Below, one piece after another: positions 7,514-16,900 of a DNA stretch of 64,000 nt. The notes under the pieces are model-generated. The model was not told the DNA's origin, made no database searches, and saw only the letters and a program-made list of their open reading frames with translations. The stretch's first letter is position 1, and each line of letters starts with the position of its first letter. The translations under genes were made by a program, and so were the position numbers. The DNA is taken from positions 930,001 through 994,000 of the forward strand of contig NZ_AP029023.1 of assembly GCF_037076555.1 (NCBI RefSeq), written 5' to 3'. This DNA is from Methylophilus sp. DW102. GTDB lineage: Bacteria; Pseudomonadota; Gammaproteobacteria; Burkholderiales; Methylophilaceae.

Positions 7514-8654
7514 AAGGCAGGTTGTTCCAGCTGGCGCCTGGGTGCGTCACCAGATAAGGGTCGGGGATCACCGCTGCGGCACCGCCACCGGCGATGATTT
7601 CGAACTGGCCAGCCGCATTGACGCGCGCAATGCGCGGGTGTAGCCGGGTATGGTGGTTGCCGGCATCAATGGCAATGCGGCCTTGCGGCGCGTCAAAGGC
7701 ACGGCCCAGCAGTTGTGGCAACAGGGCATCATATTGGTCGCTACCGGCCGCGCGCATCGCTTCGGCAAACAGGTGGGTTTGAAAATACGCCGCTTCCCAA
7801 GCCATATTGGGCGCAATCTCGTGGCCATACTGTTGCCTGAAGCGCGCGATGCAGGCCTGGTTCTCGGTACTGGTAATGCTTTGAAAATAGGGCGCAGACG
7901 TGATGTGGCCCTGGGCCGCACCGCCGCCCATTTCTGCCACCTCTGCTTCTGAGGTGGTCAGGCTGGCAATCGGGGTGTGCTGGGCATCCATGCCGATCTC
8001 GGCATAAGCCTGGTATAACAGGCGGGTGGCTTGCCCCACCACGGTAGAAAACACAAAGTCTGGCGATTTGGCCTTGATGTCACGCACCACCGCTAAAAAA
8101 TCCTTTTCTGTCGCCGTCAGCGGCACGTAGCGCTCGGCCAGTTTTTTGCCGCCTGGAACTTCAAGGATAAAGTCACTCATGATGCGGTTGGACTCATACG
8201 GGTAAATGTAGTCGCAGCCGATCATGTAGACGCGCGCGCCAAAATGTCGCGTCATATAGTCAGCCAGTTGTGCACTGTTCTGGTTGGGCGCCGCACCTGT
8301 ATAAATCACATGCGGCGAGAATTCAAAGCCCTCGTAAGGCGTGGGGTAAAACAGCAGCTTGCGCCATTTTTCCACCACCGGAATCACGGCTTTGCGCGTG
8401 CTGGACATATAGCAGCCAAAGATCACATTGACGCCATCCTCGCGAATCATGCGTTCGGCCAGCATCTGATATTGTTGCGGCATGCCCTGCGGATCATAGT
8501 GGACGGGCACCAGTTCACGACCAGCGATGCCGCCCGCGGCATTGATTTCTGCGATGGCAAAGAAAGTGGCAAATGCCTGTGAGCGTTCTATGGTCGCCGT
8601 GGCGCCGCTGGTGGAAAACAGCACGCCGACCGGGATCGGGTCAGTGTTTGCCAT
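7488..8654 (-). CDS. amiC: AmiC amide-sensing negative regulator
   Basis: A 388-residue protein of the periplasmic-binding-protein fold (Leu/Ile/Val-binding type) without a signal peptide, as expected for the cytosolic sensor AmiC. Family segments include PVGVLFSTSGATATIERSQ, NVIFGCYMSSTRKAVIPVVE, LLFYPTPYEGFEFS and YMIGCDYIYPYESNRI. AmiC binds short amides and controls AmiR by sequestration. It shares the operon with amiE (138 bp upstream) and overlaps amiR. An FmdD-type amide or urea transport component is the main alternative. The missing signal peptide and the overlap with amiR favour AmiC. Confidence 0.88.
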   Translation of the reverse strand: MANTDPIPVGVLFSTSGATATIERSQAFATFFAIAEINAAGGIAGRELVPVHYDPQGMPQQYQMLAERMIREDGVNVIFGCYMSSTRKAVIPVVEKWRKLLFYPTPYEGFEFSPHVIYTGAAPNQNSAQLADYMTRHFGARVYMIGCDYIYPYESNRIMSDFILEVPGGKKLAERYVPLTATEKDFLAVVRDIKAKSPDFVFSTVVGQATRLLYQAYAEIGMDAQHTPIASLTTSEAEVAEMGGGAAQGHITSAPYFQSITSTENQACIARFRQQYGHEIAPNMAWEAAYFQTHLFAEAMRAAGSDQYDALLPQLLGRAFDAPQGRIAIDAGNHHTRLHPRIARVNAAGQFEIIAGGGAAAVIPDPYLVTHPGASWNNLPYAAEYRVG

Positions 8655-8671
8655 GAGATTCTTTCATCAGT

Positions 8672-8692
8672 GGCTCCGGCCGGGCCGGAGCC
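8672..8692 (-). promoter_or_regulatory. Strong GC hairpin just before amiC
   Basis: GGCTCCGGC and GCCGGAGCC form a perfect 9-bp stem around a CGG loop, ending about 17 bases before the amiC start. There is no T-tract, so it is not a standard terminator. Between amiE and amiC it could act as an mRNA-end stabiliser or lower expression of the downstream regulators relative to the amidase. Function is inferred. Confidence 0.55.
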
Positions 8693-8713
8693 ATTGTGTT
8701 GCGTTGCGGCGAT

Positions 8714-8768
8714 CAACTCTAGTGTGATCTCGCCTAGTTTCATCTAGTCTAGTTTCATCTAGTCTAGA
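8714..8768. repeat. CTAG-rich tandem repeat in amiE-amiC gap
   Basis: The unit TAGTTTCATCTAGTC occurs almost twice in tandem, and six CTAG tetramers fall within about 50 bases. The block is flanked by GTGATC-type words. CTAG is usually scarce in proteobacterial DNA, so the cluster stands out. It lies downstream of amiE and upstream of the amiC hairpin. No function is known to me. Confidence 0.6.
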
Positions 8769-8792
8769 GTGATCGCCAGTCAGAATATCCGA

Positions 8793-9815
8793 CTATTCGT
8801 TAGGTAAGCCTGCGATGGGCGCCTCTTTGGTGCCCAACGTCGAGCGCGTAAACGATTCTACCATGTCGCGCGCAGCCGCCGGGTCCTGTACCCATTTGCT
8901 GTAGAAGCTATATGGGCACTGCGCCACGCCCTGATCGCCATCGCCTGAGTTGAGCACACCGGTGTAGCCACGGTGCAGCAACTTGAACAGGTGGTTTTCG
9001 GACTGGCCATGTTTGCGGAAATCGCGGATCAGGTGTTTGCTTAAGGCCGCATATTGCACGCCATTTTCTTCCTCGCCGCATTCGCCCAGCGTCCGGCCAT
9101 CAAAGCCGATAATCGCCGAGTGGCCGAAGTAGGAATAGACGCCATCAAAGCCGGCCGCATTGGACACGGCCACGTAGGTGTTATTGGCAAACGCCATCGC
9201 CTTGCTGATCAGGATCTGCTGCTCTTTGGCCGGATACATATAGCCCTGGCAACGCACAATCAGTTCGGCGCCTTTCATGGCACAGTCGCGCCAGATTTCA
9301 GGGTAGTTGCCATCGTCACAGATAATCAGGCTGACCTTGAGGCCTTTGGGGCCTTCGCTGATAAAGGTTTCCTTGCCTGGGTACCAGCCCTCGATAGGCA
9401 CCCATGGCATGATCTTGCGGTACTTCTGCACGATTTCACCTTGGTCATTCATGAGGATCAGGGTGTTATACGGGGCTTTTTTCGGATGCTCTTCGTGCTG
9501 CTCGCCGGTGATCGAGAATACGCCCCAGACTTTGGCCTTGCGGCAAGCCTCGGCAAAAATATCGGTTTCCGGGCCGGGCACGGTGGTGGCATTGTCATAC
9601 ATTTCCTGACCGTCATACATGATGCCATGCGTGCTGTATTCCGGGAAAATCACCAGATCCATGCCGGGCAGACCGGCTTTCATATTCACCACCATGTCGG
9701 CGATGTTGCGACAGTTGGCCAGAATCTCGGCTTTGGTATGCAAGCGGGGCATTTTGTAATTGACGACGGCCACACCGACGGTGTCCTGGCTGCTGGAAAT
9801 ATCACCATGTATCAT
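8793..9815 (-). CDS. amiE: Aliphatic amidase
   Basis: A 340-residue cytosolic nitrilase-superfamily enzyme that hydrolyses short aliphatic amides to acid and ammonia. It aligns with Pseudomonas AmiE from the first residues ([19 protein letters not shown]). The catalytic triad falls at the classical numbers: Glu59 in FPEYS, Lys134 in YRKIMPW, Cys166 in [18 protein letters not shown] precedes the ATG. AmiC and AmiR follow, and the 5' leader carries a terminator, matching the inducible amide operon layout. No amiB or amiS transport genes lie alongside. Formamidase (AmiF) is the closest alternative, but the N-terminus and length fit AmiE. Confidence 0.95.
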   Translation of the reverse strand: MIHGDISSSQDTVGVAVVNYKMPRLHTKAEILANCRNIADMVVNMKAGLPGMDLVIFPEYSTHGIMYDGQEMYDNATTVPGPETDIFAEACRKAKVWGVFSITGEQHEEHPKKAPYNTLILMNDQGEIVQKYRKIMPWVPIEGWYPGKETFISEGPKGLKVSLIICDDGNYPEIWRDCAMKGAELIVRCQGYMYPAKEQQILISKAMAFANNTYVAVSNAAGFDGVYSYFGHSAIIGFDGRTLGECGEEENGVQYAALSKHLIRDFRKHGQSENHLFKLLHRGYTGVLNSGDGDQGVAQCPYSFYSKWVQDPAAARDMVESFTRSTLGTKEAPIAGLPNE

Positions 9816-9874
9816 GAAGCTTCTCCTGAAAAATTTAAAAAAGGCTAATGACTCGATACATACCGATTACGCAT

Positions 9875-9916
9875 AAAAAAAGCCCACCGGCCATCAAATG
9901 GCGGGTGAGCTTTTTT
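9875..9916 (-). terminator. Leader terminator (attenuator) upstream of amiE
   Basis: On the minus strand AAAAAGCTCACCCGCCAT pairs with ATGGCCGGTGGGCTTTTT around a three-base loop, with two mismatches, and runs into seven T residues. It lies 60 bp before amiE and downstream of a sigma-54-like promoter. This is the expected place for the AmiR-controlled terminator known from amide operons. Confidence 0.82.
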
Positions 9917-9921
9917 GCTCG

Positions 9922-9952
9922 AATCATCACCGGCGCTGTTGACGGTGTGATT
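9922..9952 (-). promoter_or_regulatory. Leader hairpin preceding amiE terminator (AmiR target candidate)
   Basis: AATCA-CACCG and CGGTG-A-TGATT form a 10-bp stem with one bulged base and a 10-base loop (TCAACAGCGC on the transcript). An inner C-G pair would leave a six-base loop, but its G is at position 5, not 4. It is therefore only a partial fit to ANTAR targets. Its place just before the terminator suggests an antitermination role. Confidence 0.4.
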
Positions 9953-9984
9953 AAAATGTGGGGCGTAGCAGGTATTAACCTTGG

Positions 9985-10000
9985 TGCTAATTTAACGCCA
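9985..10000 (-). promoter_or_regulatory. Sigma-54-like promoter of amiE
   Basis: The minus strand reads TGGCGTTAAATTAGCA, keeping the GG-N10-GC core and most of the RpoN consensus (TGGC, and GCA at -12). The +1 would be near 9974, upstream of both leader hairpins. The match is weaker than at nrtA, and no NtrC dyad was seen upstream. Confidence 0.5.
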
Positions 10001-10054
10001 GCCAGGCCCGCACGCCATACGTTAATTTGCGTACAAGGTCATTGATGATACCGC

Positions 10055-11758
10055 TTAATGCGGGCGTTCAAAGCGCCGCAACACATGGGCAGACATGCCC
10101 TTGGCCAGTTCTTCCTCGCCAAAAAACACCGCTTCGGTCTCGCCCAGTTCTTTTTGCAGGCGCAGGTATTCGTCCTCATGATGGGTGCGGATCACGACTT
10201 CGATATCCGGTTTGAGCTGCTTGGCGATCTCGACCATCTTGCGGATATTCATGGCATCCGGCGTGGCAATAATCAGCAGAGAGGCATTGGCAATGTGGGC
10301 CTGGATCAACACCATCGGGTCCGCCGCGTTCCCCGAGACGGCTGGTTGCCCCTGTTTGCGCAGTTTTTCCACCACTTCACGGTTTTGTTCAGCGACCACG
10401 TAGGGGATGGCGGCAGCGGTCAGCGACTGCGCAATGCGTTTGCCCACCCGGCCATAACCGACCAGCACCACCTGGCCTTCGAGGAATTTGCGCTCGGTAG
10501 TCATCGGCAACTCACCATAGGGGTCCATGCGTAACGAGAACTGCCGGGCCAGATCAGACTTGCTGACCACCCAATTGGCCAGGGGCTTGATCGAGGCAAA
10601 CACCAGCGGGTTCAAGGCAATGGAAATGAGCGCGCCTGCCAGTACCAGGCTCATGCCATCGGGGGACATCAGGTTGAGTGAGACCCCCAGCCCGGCCAGA
10701 ATAAACGAGAACTCACCGATTTGCCCGAGGCTGGCGGCTACGGTTAACGCGGTATTTAAGGGATAACGCAAGGCCAGCACAATGGCCACCGCCGCCAGCG
10801 ACTTACCCAGGATAATAATGGCTACTACAGACAATACCTGTAAGGGCTGTTTGATCAGAATGCTGGGGTCAAACAACATGCCGACCGAGACGAAAAACAA
10901 CACGGCAAAGGCATCGCGGAACGGCAGCGAATCTTCAGCGGCACGGTGGCTGTATTCTGATTCACGCATGATCATGCCGGCAAAAAACGCACCCAATGCG
11001 AACGAGACATTAAATAAGGTAGAGGCAAAAAACGCCACCCCGATCGCCACCGCGATCACGGTCAGCGTGAACAGCTCGCGCGAGCCGGTGCCCGCCACAT
11101 ACCAGAGCAACCACGGCAACACACGCTTGCCGACCACGAGCATGATGGCAATAAAGCCTGCCACTTCGAGCAAGGTCATGCCTATGGTTTGCCAAATGGC
11201 GGCAACACTGGTTGCTTCACTCTGGCTACCGCCCAACACGCCCGTCAGGGCAGGCATCAACACCAGTACCAGCACGGTCACCATGTCTTCCACCACCAGC
11301 CAGCCGACTGCAATCTTGCCGTTCATGCTTTCCAGAATGCGGCGTGACTCCAGCGCCTTGAGTAATACCACCGTACTGGCGCAAGACAGGGACAAACCAA
11401 ATACCAGGCCTTCGCCCCAGCTCCAGTGCCAACTCCAGGCGACCAGCATGCCCAGCAACGTTGCCAGCGTCATCTGCGCCAGTGCGCCGGGCAGGGCGAT
11501 GCGTTTGACCGACAGCAGGTCTTGTACCGAAAAATGCAGGCCGACGCCAAACATCAATAACATGACGCCGATTTCCGACAGCTGCGAGGCAATTTCAAGG
11601 TCGGCGACAAAGCCTGGGGTGGCGGGGCCGATCATGATGCCGGCCAGTAAATAACCAATCAGCGCAGGCAGTTTGAGTTTTTCGGCAATTAGTCCAAACA
11701 CCAGTGCCAGCGCAAACGCAACGGCAATGGTGGTAATCAGGCTCAGGTTATGGTCCAT
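10055..11758 (-). CDS. Kef/CPA2-type cation:proton antiporter with TrkA-N domain (YbaL-like)
   Basis: A 567-residue inner-membrane protein: about 12 hydrophobic segments in residues 5-385 (Na+/H+ exchanger fold, LIGYLLAGIMIGPATPGFV early), then a cytosolic Rossmann TrkA-N/RCK domain starting at VVLVGYGRVGKRIAQ near residue 430. It probably exchanges K+ or Na+ for H+ under ligand control. Length and order match YbaL/KefB relatives. It stands alone: 239 bp separate it from amiE, which has its own promoter, and the TetR gene upstream is on the same strand 210 bp away. Ion specificity cannot be read from the sequence. Confidence 0.85.
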   Translation of the reverse strand: MDHNLSLITTIAVAFALALVFGLIAEKLKLPALIGYLLAGIMIGPATPGFVADLEIASQLSEIGVMLLMFGVGLHFSVQDLLSVKRIALPGALAQMTLATLLGMLVAWSWHWSWGEGLVFGLSLSCASTVVLLKALESRRILESMNGKIAVGWLVVEDMVTVLVLVLMPALTGVLGGSQSEATSVAAIWQTIGMTLLEVAGFIAIMLVVGKRVLPWLLWYVAGTGSRELFTLTVIAVAIGVAFFASTLFNVSFALGAFFAGMIMRESEYSHRAAEDSLPFRDAFAVLFFVSVGMLFDPSILIKQPLQVLSVVAIIILGKSLAAVAIVLALRYPLNTALTVAASLGQIGEFSFILAGLGVSLNLMSPDGMSLVLAGALISIALNPLVFASIKPLANWVVSKSDLARQFSLRMDPYGELPMTTERKFLEGQVVLVGYGRVGKRIAQSLTAAAIPYVVAEQNREVVEKLRKQGQPAVSGNAADPMVLIQAHIANASLLIIATPDAMNIRKMVEIAKQLKPDIEVVIRTHHEDEYLRLQKELGETEAVFFGEEELAKGMSAHVLRRFERPH

Positions 11759-11968
11759 GGTCAGGGTTTCTTTTAAGTTATTTTATTTGCGCAGGCATAC
11801 GCAATATGGGTTTCGCAAGCGTTGATGCTATTTCAAGCACAGGCATACCGCCTGTTCAGACTGACCGTGTGCTGGCCAAAAAGTTGAAATTAATTGCGAT
11901 CAATGCATTATTTTATCTTGCAGCAAGAAGCCATGCCGCGTCAATCACCAATCGCAGGCGGCACGGGG

Positions 11969-12580
11969 TTAAGGCTGAGAAAAAGGCATGGACAAGCGTT
12001 GCAGGCTGTAGGTACACAATTGTTCTGCGCGCTGCCAACGTTCACTTTCGCTCATGCTGCCAAAGTAAACAATGCTGAATACGCCTTCGATCACCGATTG
12101 GCAGTAGAGACTGACCAAGTCAAAATCGACGTCAGCGGGCAGCTCTTTGTGGGCAATGGCCTGTGTCAGCAGGCTGTTGATTTGCGCAATGCGTTTTTTC
12201 TCCCAGTTGTAGCGCAGTTGCAGCAGCTCGGGCGAATCATCAATGCCCACATACAGAAAAAACAGCACGCGCTGGATAGAGCTGGGTTCGATATAACTGC
12301 GGACTTCCTGCAAACAGTAGTGTTTCAGGTTTTCTAGTGCGCTATGCGCCGGTTGCCCCTGAAACGGCGAGGCTTGCTGGATGACACGCTCGGCCATGGC
12401 CGTGGCGACTTCAAGCTTACCTTTATAATGCCCGTATACGGCGCCGCGTGACAGTTGCGCGGCTTCGGCAATATCGGCCATGGTCGCCTGCGTAAAGCTT
12501 TTGCCGTAAAACACAAGCTCAGCTGCATCCAGAATCTGGTCACGGGTTTTTTGCGCGTCTTCTTTGGTTTTTCTAGCCAT
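11969..12580 (-). CDS. TetR/AcrR-family repressor of the RND efflux operon
   Basis: A 203-residue regulator. The N-terminal helix-turn-helix is clear (ILDAAELVFYGKSFTQATMA, then AEAAQLSRGAVYGHYKGK). The C-terminal ligand domain contains an ESERWQRAEQL-like tail as in AcrR/TtgR proteins. It is divergent from the acrAB-like operon, with 146 bp between starts. A near-perfect 30-bp palindrome in that gap is the likely operator. It probably represses the pump and itself until a drug-like ligand binds. Confidence 0.88.
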   Translation of the reverse strand: MARKTKEDAQKTRDQILDAAELVFYGKSFTQATMADIAEAAQLSRGAVYGHYKGKLEVATAMAERVIQQASPFQGQPAHSALENLKHYCLQEVRSYIEPSSIQRVLFFLYVGIDDSPELLQLRYNWEKKRIAQINSLLTQAIAHKELPADVDFDLVSLYCQSVIEGVFSIVYFGSMSESERWQRAEQLCTYSLQRLSMPFSQP

Positions 12581-12650
12581 GTCGGGTGGTTCTAGCCTGG
12601 CGGCTCGGTGACAGTCCAGTCGTTGATGATGGCCGCTATCATACCAAAAA

Positions 12651-12680
12651 ATAATTAATCAGTCATGATTGATTAATTAT
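12651..12680. promoter_or_regulatory. 30-bp palindromic operator between repressor and efflux operon
   Basis: ATAATTAATCA and TGATTAATTAT are perfect inverted arms around GTCATGAT, and even the spacer is nearly symmetric. Length and nesting fit TetR-family operators bound by one or two dimers. It lies 46 bp before the adaptor gene and 70 bp before the repressor gene, so it can control both. Confidence 0.7.
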
Positions 12681-12726
12681 AAAAGTGCCGCTAGAATATT
12701 GTCATCCATACAATTAAGGGTAGTGC

Positions 12727-13890
12727 ATGTCCCGTATTTCTCACTCGACGCTGGCGCTTTCGGCGCTATTGATCTTGCAATTGGCTGCGTGCAGCAAGCC
12801 GAAAGAAGCCGCTCAGCCCGCAGGCGCGGCGCCTGTGGTGGAGGTGGTCAAGGTGCAGGTGGCAGATATTCCCGATGAGGTCGAACTCCCTGGCCGGGTC
12901 GAGGCCTACCGCATTGCCGAGGTGCGCGCCCGTGTCTCTGGTATTGTCGCCAAACGCCTGTACCAGGAAGGGCAGGTGGTGAAAGCCGGTACGCCGTTAT
13001 TCCAGATCAATCCCGAGCAGTTGCAAGCCAGCAAGCTCGAAGCCGAGGCTGAGTTGGCGCGGACCGAGGCCAACCTGGTCAATGCCAACGACAAATTGCA
13101 GCGTTATCAGGCTTTGATTGGTGACCAGTCTGTGAGCCAGCGTGATTACCGCGCGGCACAAGCTGAGGCGCAACTGGCAAAAGCCGAGGTGGCCTCTGCC
13201 CAGGCCAAACTTAATCGTGCCCGGCTGGATTTGGGGTATGCCAATGTGACCGCGCCAATTGATGGCGTGGCCCGTCGCGCACTGGTCACCGAGGGGGCGC
13301 TGGTCGGCAAAGATGAAGCTACGCAACTGACCACCGTCGAGCAGGTCAATCCGGTCTATGTTAATTTTTCCCAGTCGTCTTCTGAAGTGTTTACCTTGCG
13401 CAAAGCGCTGCGCGATGGCCAGCTCAAAGGCAACGATGGTGACTTTAAAATTAAACTGGTCTTGCCGGATGGCTCCATGTACGCCCAAGCAGGAAAACTT
13501 TCATTCTCGGACGTCTCCGTCAACCAAACGACCGACTCTGTGGTCATGCGTGCCATTTTTGAAAACCCGCAGCAGGTGTTGATGCCAGGCGCATACGTCA
13601 GAATCAAAATCCGTCAGGCCACCAATCCGAATGCGATTCTGATTCCCAGAGATGCGTTGATGCGTGACCAGTTTTCGACGCGTGTGTGGGTGGTGAATGC
13701 CAAAAACGAACTGGAGTCACGCGAGGTACAAGCCGGCCGTGTCATAGACAAACAGTGGGTCATTGAGCAAGGGCTGCAAGCCGGTGAGCAAGTGGTGGTC
13801 ACCAATGTGGCGGCACAAACGGCTGGCAGCAAGGTGACGCCTAAACTGATCAGTGCCCAAGACAATATCACCAAAGCCGTGGCCCCTTAA
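12727..13890 (+). CDS. RND efflux periplasmic adaptor (AcrA/MexA-type lipoprotein)
   Basis: A 387-residue membrane-fusion protein. A lipoprotein signal ends in LAAC with acylated Cys22. It is followed by the first barrel/lipoyl half (VEVVKVQVADIPDEVELPGR), a long alpha-hairpin (about residues 100-165, rich in Ala, Glu and Gln), the second lipoyl half and a C-terminal beta domain. It links the inner-membrane pump to the outer-membrane channel. It is the first gene of a complete three-gene efflux operon. The pump substrate cannot be told from sequence. Confidence 0.93.
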   Translation: MSRISHSTLALSALLILQLAACSKPKEAAQPAGAAPVVEVVKVQVADIPDEVELPGRVEAYRIAEVRARVSGIVAKRLYQEGQVVKAGTPLFQINPEQLQASKLEAEAELARTEANLVNANDKLQRYQALIGDQSVSQRDYRAAQAEAQLAKAEVASAQAKLNRARLDLGYANVTAPIDGVARRALVTEGALVGKDEATQLTTVEQVNPVYVNFSQSSSEVFTLRKALRDGQLKGNDGDFKIKLVLPDGSMYAQAGKLSFSDVSVNQTTDSVVMRAIFENPQQVLMPGAYVRIKIRQATNPNAILIPRDALMRDQFSTRVWVVNAKNELESREVQAGRVIDKQWVIEQGLQAGEQVVVTNVAAQTAGSKVTPKLISAQDNITKAVAP

Positions 13891-13923
13891 CCGGGCAGCG
13901 CGCAGAAAGACAGGAACCAGGCC

Positions 13924-16900
13924 ATGAGCCGTTTTTTTATTGATCGCCCCATTTTTGCCTGGGTGATTGCCATTCTAATTGTGTTGGCCGGCCTCATCGC
14001 CATCAAACAATTACCGATTGCCCAGTATCCTGATATTGCCCCGCCTGTGGTCAATATCGCCGCGACTTATCCAGGCGCCTCGGCCAAAGTGGTGGAAGAA
14101 ACCGTGACCTCGATTATCGAGCGCGAGATGAATGGCATGCCGGGCCTGATGTATGTTTCTGCTACCAGCAATGTCGGCATGGCCTCCATCAGTGTCACTT
14201 TCCGTCAGGGCACCAATCCTGATCTGGCTGCCGTGGATGTGCAAAACCGCCTCAAAAGTGTCGAAGTGCGTTTGCCGGAAATCGTGCGTCGCAGTGGCAT
14301 CACGGTAGAAAAGTCTGCTGACAGCTTTCAGCTGATTGTATCGCTGACTTCGGAAGATAACCGCTACAGCGAGATTGATCTGGGCGAGCTGTCATCGGCC
14401 ACGGTGATGCCTACGCTCAAGCGTGTGCAAGGCGTGGGTAAAGTACAATCGTTCAGCCCGGAATACGCCATGCGCATCTGGCCGGATCCGCAAAAAATGG
14501 CCGGTCTCAATGTTGGCGTGACCGAGATCGTGAATGCCTTGCGCAGCTACAACACCCGCCTGACCTTGGGGCAGGTGGGGGCCAGTGGTGTGCCGGACGG
14601 TGCGCCGCTGAGTGTCTCACTCGAAGCCGAGGCTACGTTAAAAACGGTAGACGATTTTGCCAATGTGCCTATCCGCATGCAGGCAGATGGCTCAGCCCTG
14701 TTGATTAAAGATGTGGCGAAGGTTGAGCTGGGCAGCAGTGACTACACCTACAGTTCTAGGGTCAATGGCAAGAATGCCGCCGGGATGGCGATTAAACTGG
14801 CGCCGGGTTCCAATGCGGTTGAAACCATCAAGCGAGTCAAGGTCGCGATGGAGCAGATGCAGCCGTATTTCCCGCCCAATGTCGCCTTTCAACTTTCGTA
14901 TGACTCGTCAGCATTCGTTTCGATTTCGATCAAAAAAGTGATCCAGACTTTGGTGGAAGCCATTGTGCTGGTGTTCCTGGTCATGTACCTGTTCATGCAA
15001 AACCTGCGTGCGACGCTGATCCCGACCATTGTCGTGCCAATTGCCCTGATGGGGACGTTTGCCGTCATGTACTGGCTGGGCTACTCGATCAACGTGCTGA
15101 CCATGTTTGGCGTGGTGCTGGCGATTGGCATTCTGGTGGATGATGCGATTGTGGTGGTTGAAAACGTCGAGCGCCTGATTGTGGAAGAGGGCTTGTCCGC
15201 TTACGATGCCACGGTCAAAGCCATGTCGCAAATCAGTGGTGCTGTGGTCGGCATTACGGCGGTGTTGGTGTCGGTGTTTATCCCCATGGCCTTTTTCAGT
15301 GGCGCGGTGGGCAATATTTACCGCCAGTTTTCGCTGGCTTTGTCCGTGTCTATCAGCTTTTCGGCCTTTTTGGCGCTCTCACTCACGCCGGCCTTGTGCG
15401 TGACGTTGCTACGCCACGAGACAGGCAACAAAGCGCGCTTTTTTGTCTGGTTTAACCGCAGCTTTCAGCGCATGACCGAGCGCTATACCCACTTGACTGG
15501 CGGCCTGCTCAAAAAGCCCTTGCGCTGGCTGGCCGTGTTTGCCTTGATTGTCGCGCTGGCAGGCTGGCTACTGGTGCGTTTACCAAATGCGTTTTTGCCC
15601 GAAGAAGACCAGGGTAACTTTATGGTCATGGTGTCGTTGCCACAAGGCGCGACGCTGGCAGAAACCGCCAAAGTGCTGGGCGACATGAGTGAATATATAC
15701 AGGCACATGAGCCCGTTGATATTATCTTTGAGGTGAGCGGCTTTAGCTTTTATGGCACCAGTACCAATAGCGGCATGCTGTTTATCACGCTCAAAGACTG
15801 GGCAGAACGGCCAAACCCAGATCAACAGGTGCAGGCGATTGTAAACCGCGTCAACCAGAAGTTTTTTGGTCGCCCCAATTTGACTATTTTTGCCATGAAT
15901 GCGCCGCCCTTGCCCGAGTTGGGCAGTTTTGGCGGCTTTGACCTGCGGCTGGTAGACCGTGCCAGCGTGGGTGTTGAGGCGCTGATGAAAGCGCGCGACC
16001 AGTTGCTGGCTGAGTCTGGTCAGCGGCCAGAGTTGGCCAATGTATTGTTTGCTGGCTTGTATGACACGCCAGTGGTCAACATGCAGCTAGACCGCAGCAA
16101 GGCCAAGGCGCTGGGCGTGTCACTGGATGAAATCAACGACTCGCTGGCGACACTGCTCGGCTCGAATTACCTGGGTGATTTTGTCTATGGTAACCAGGTG
16201 CGGCGCGTGATTGTGCAGGCCGATGGCAAGCAGCGGCAAACGCTGGAAGATATCAAGAAAATCCGCCTCAAAGCGGCGGATGGCAGTCTGGTGCCACTGG
16301 CTTCCATCATGACGCTGGACTGGGCCATGGGTACGCCGCAACGCACGCGCTTTAATGGTTTTCCGTCATTTAACATTAATGGCGGTCCCGCGCCTGGCTT
16401 TAGCAGTGGCGAAGCCATGCGCACCATGGAAACCCTGGTGAATGGCCTGGGCAAAGGCATCGGCTATGAGTGGGCTGGGCAATCACTGGAAGAAAAACAG
16501 TCGGGCAGCCAGGCCAGCCTGCTGTTTGGCTTGTCCATTCTGGTGGTGTTTCTGGTATTGGCCGCCTTGTATGAAAGCTGGGCGATTCCGTTTGCGGTCA
16601 TGCTGGTGGTGCCATTGGGCGTGCTAGGCGCCTTGCTAGGGGTGACCTTGCGTGAATTACCCAATGATATTTATTTCAAGGTCGGCCTGATTGCAACCAT
16701 CGGTCTGTCAGCCAAAAACGCCATTCTGATTGTGGAGTTTGCGCGCGAACACGTGTTGCAAGGCATGCCGCTGATGGAAGCGAGCTTGATGGCCGCCAAA
16801 GAACGCCTGCGCCCGATTGTGATGACCTCGCTCGCCTTTGGCGTCGGCGTGATCCCGTTAGCATTTTCAACCGGTGCCGCTTCAGGCGCACAAGTAGCCA

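Noticed and set aside
10782..11654. 290-codon plus-strand reading frame opposite the antiporter
   Set aside because: A Ser/Thr/Asn/Met-rich shadow of membrane-helix codons; the minus-strand antiporter is clear.
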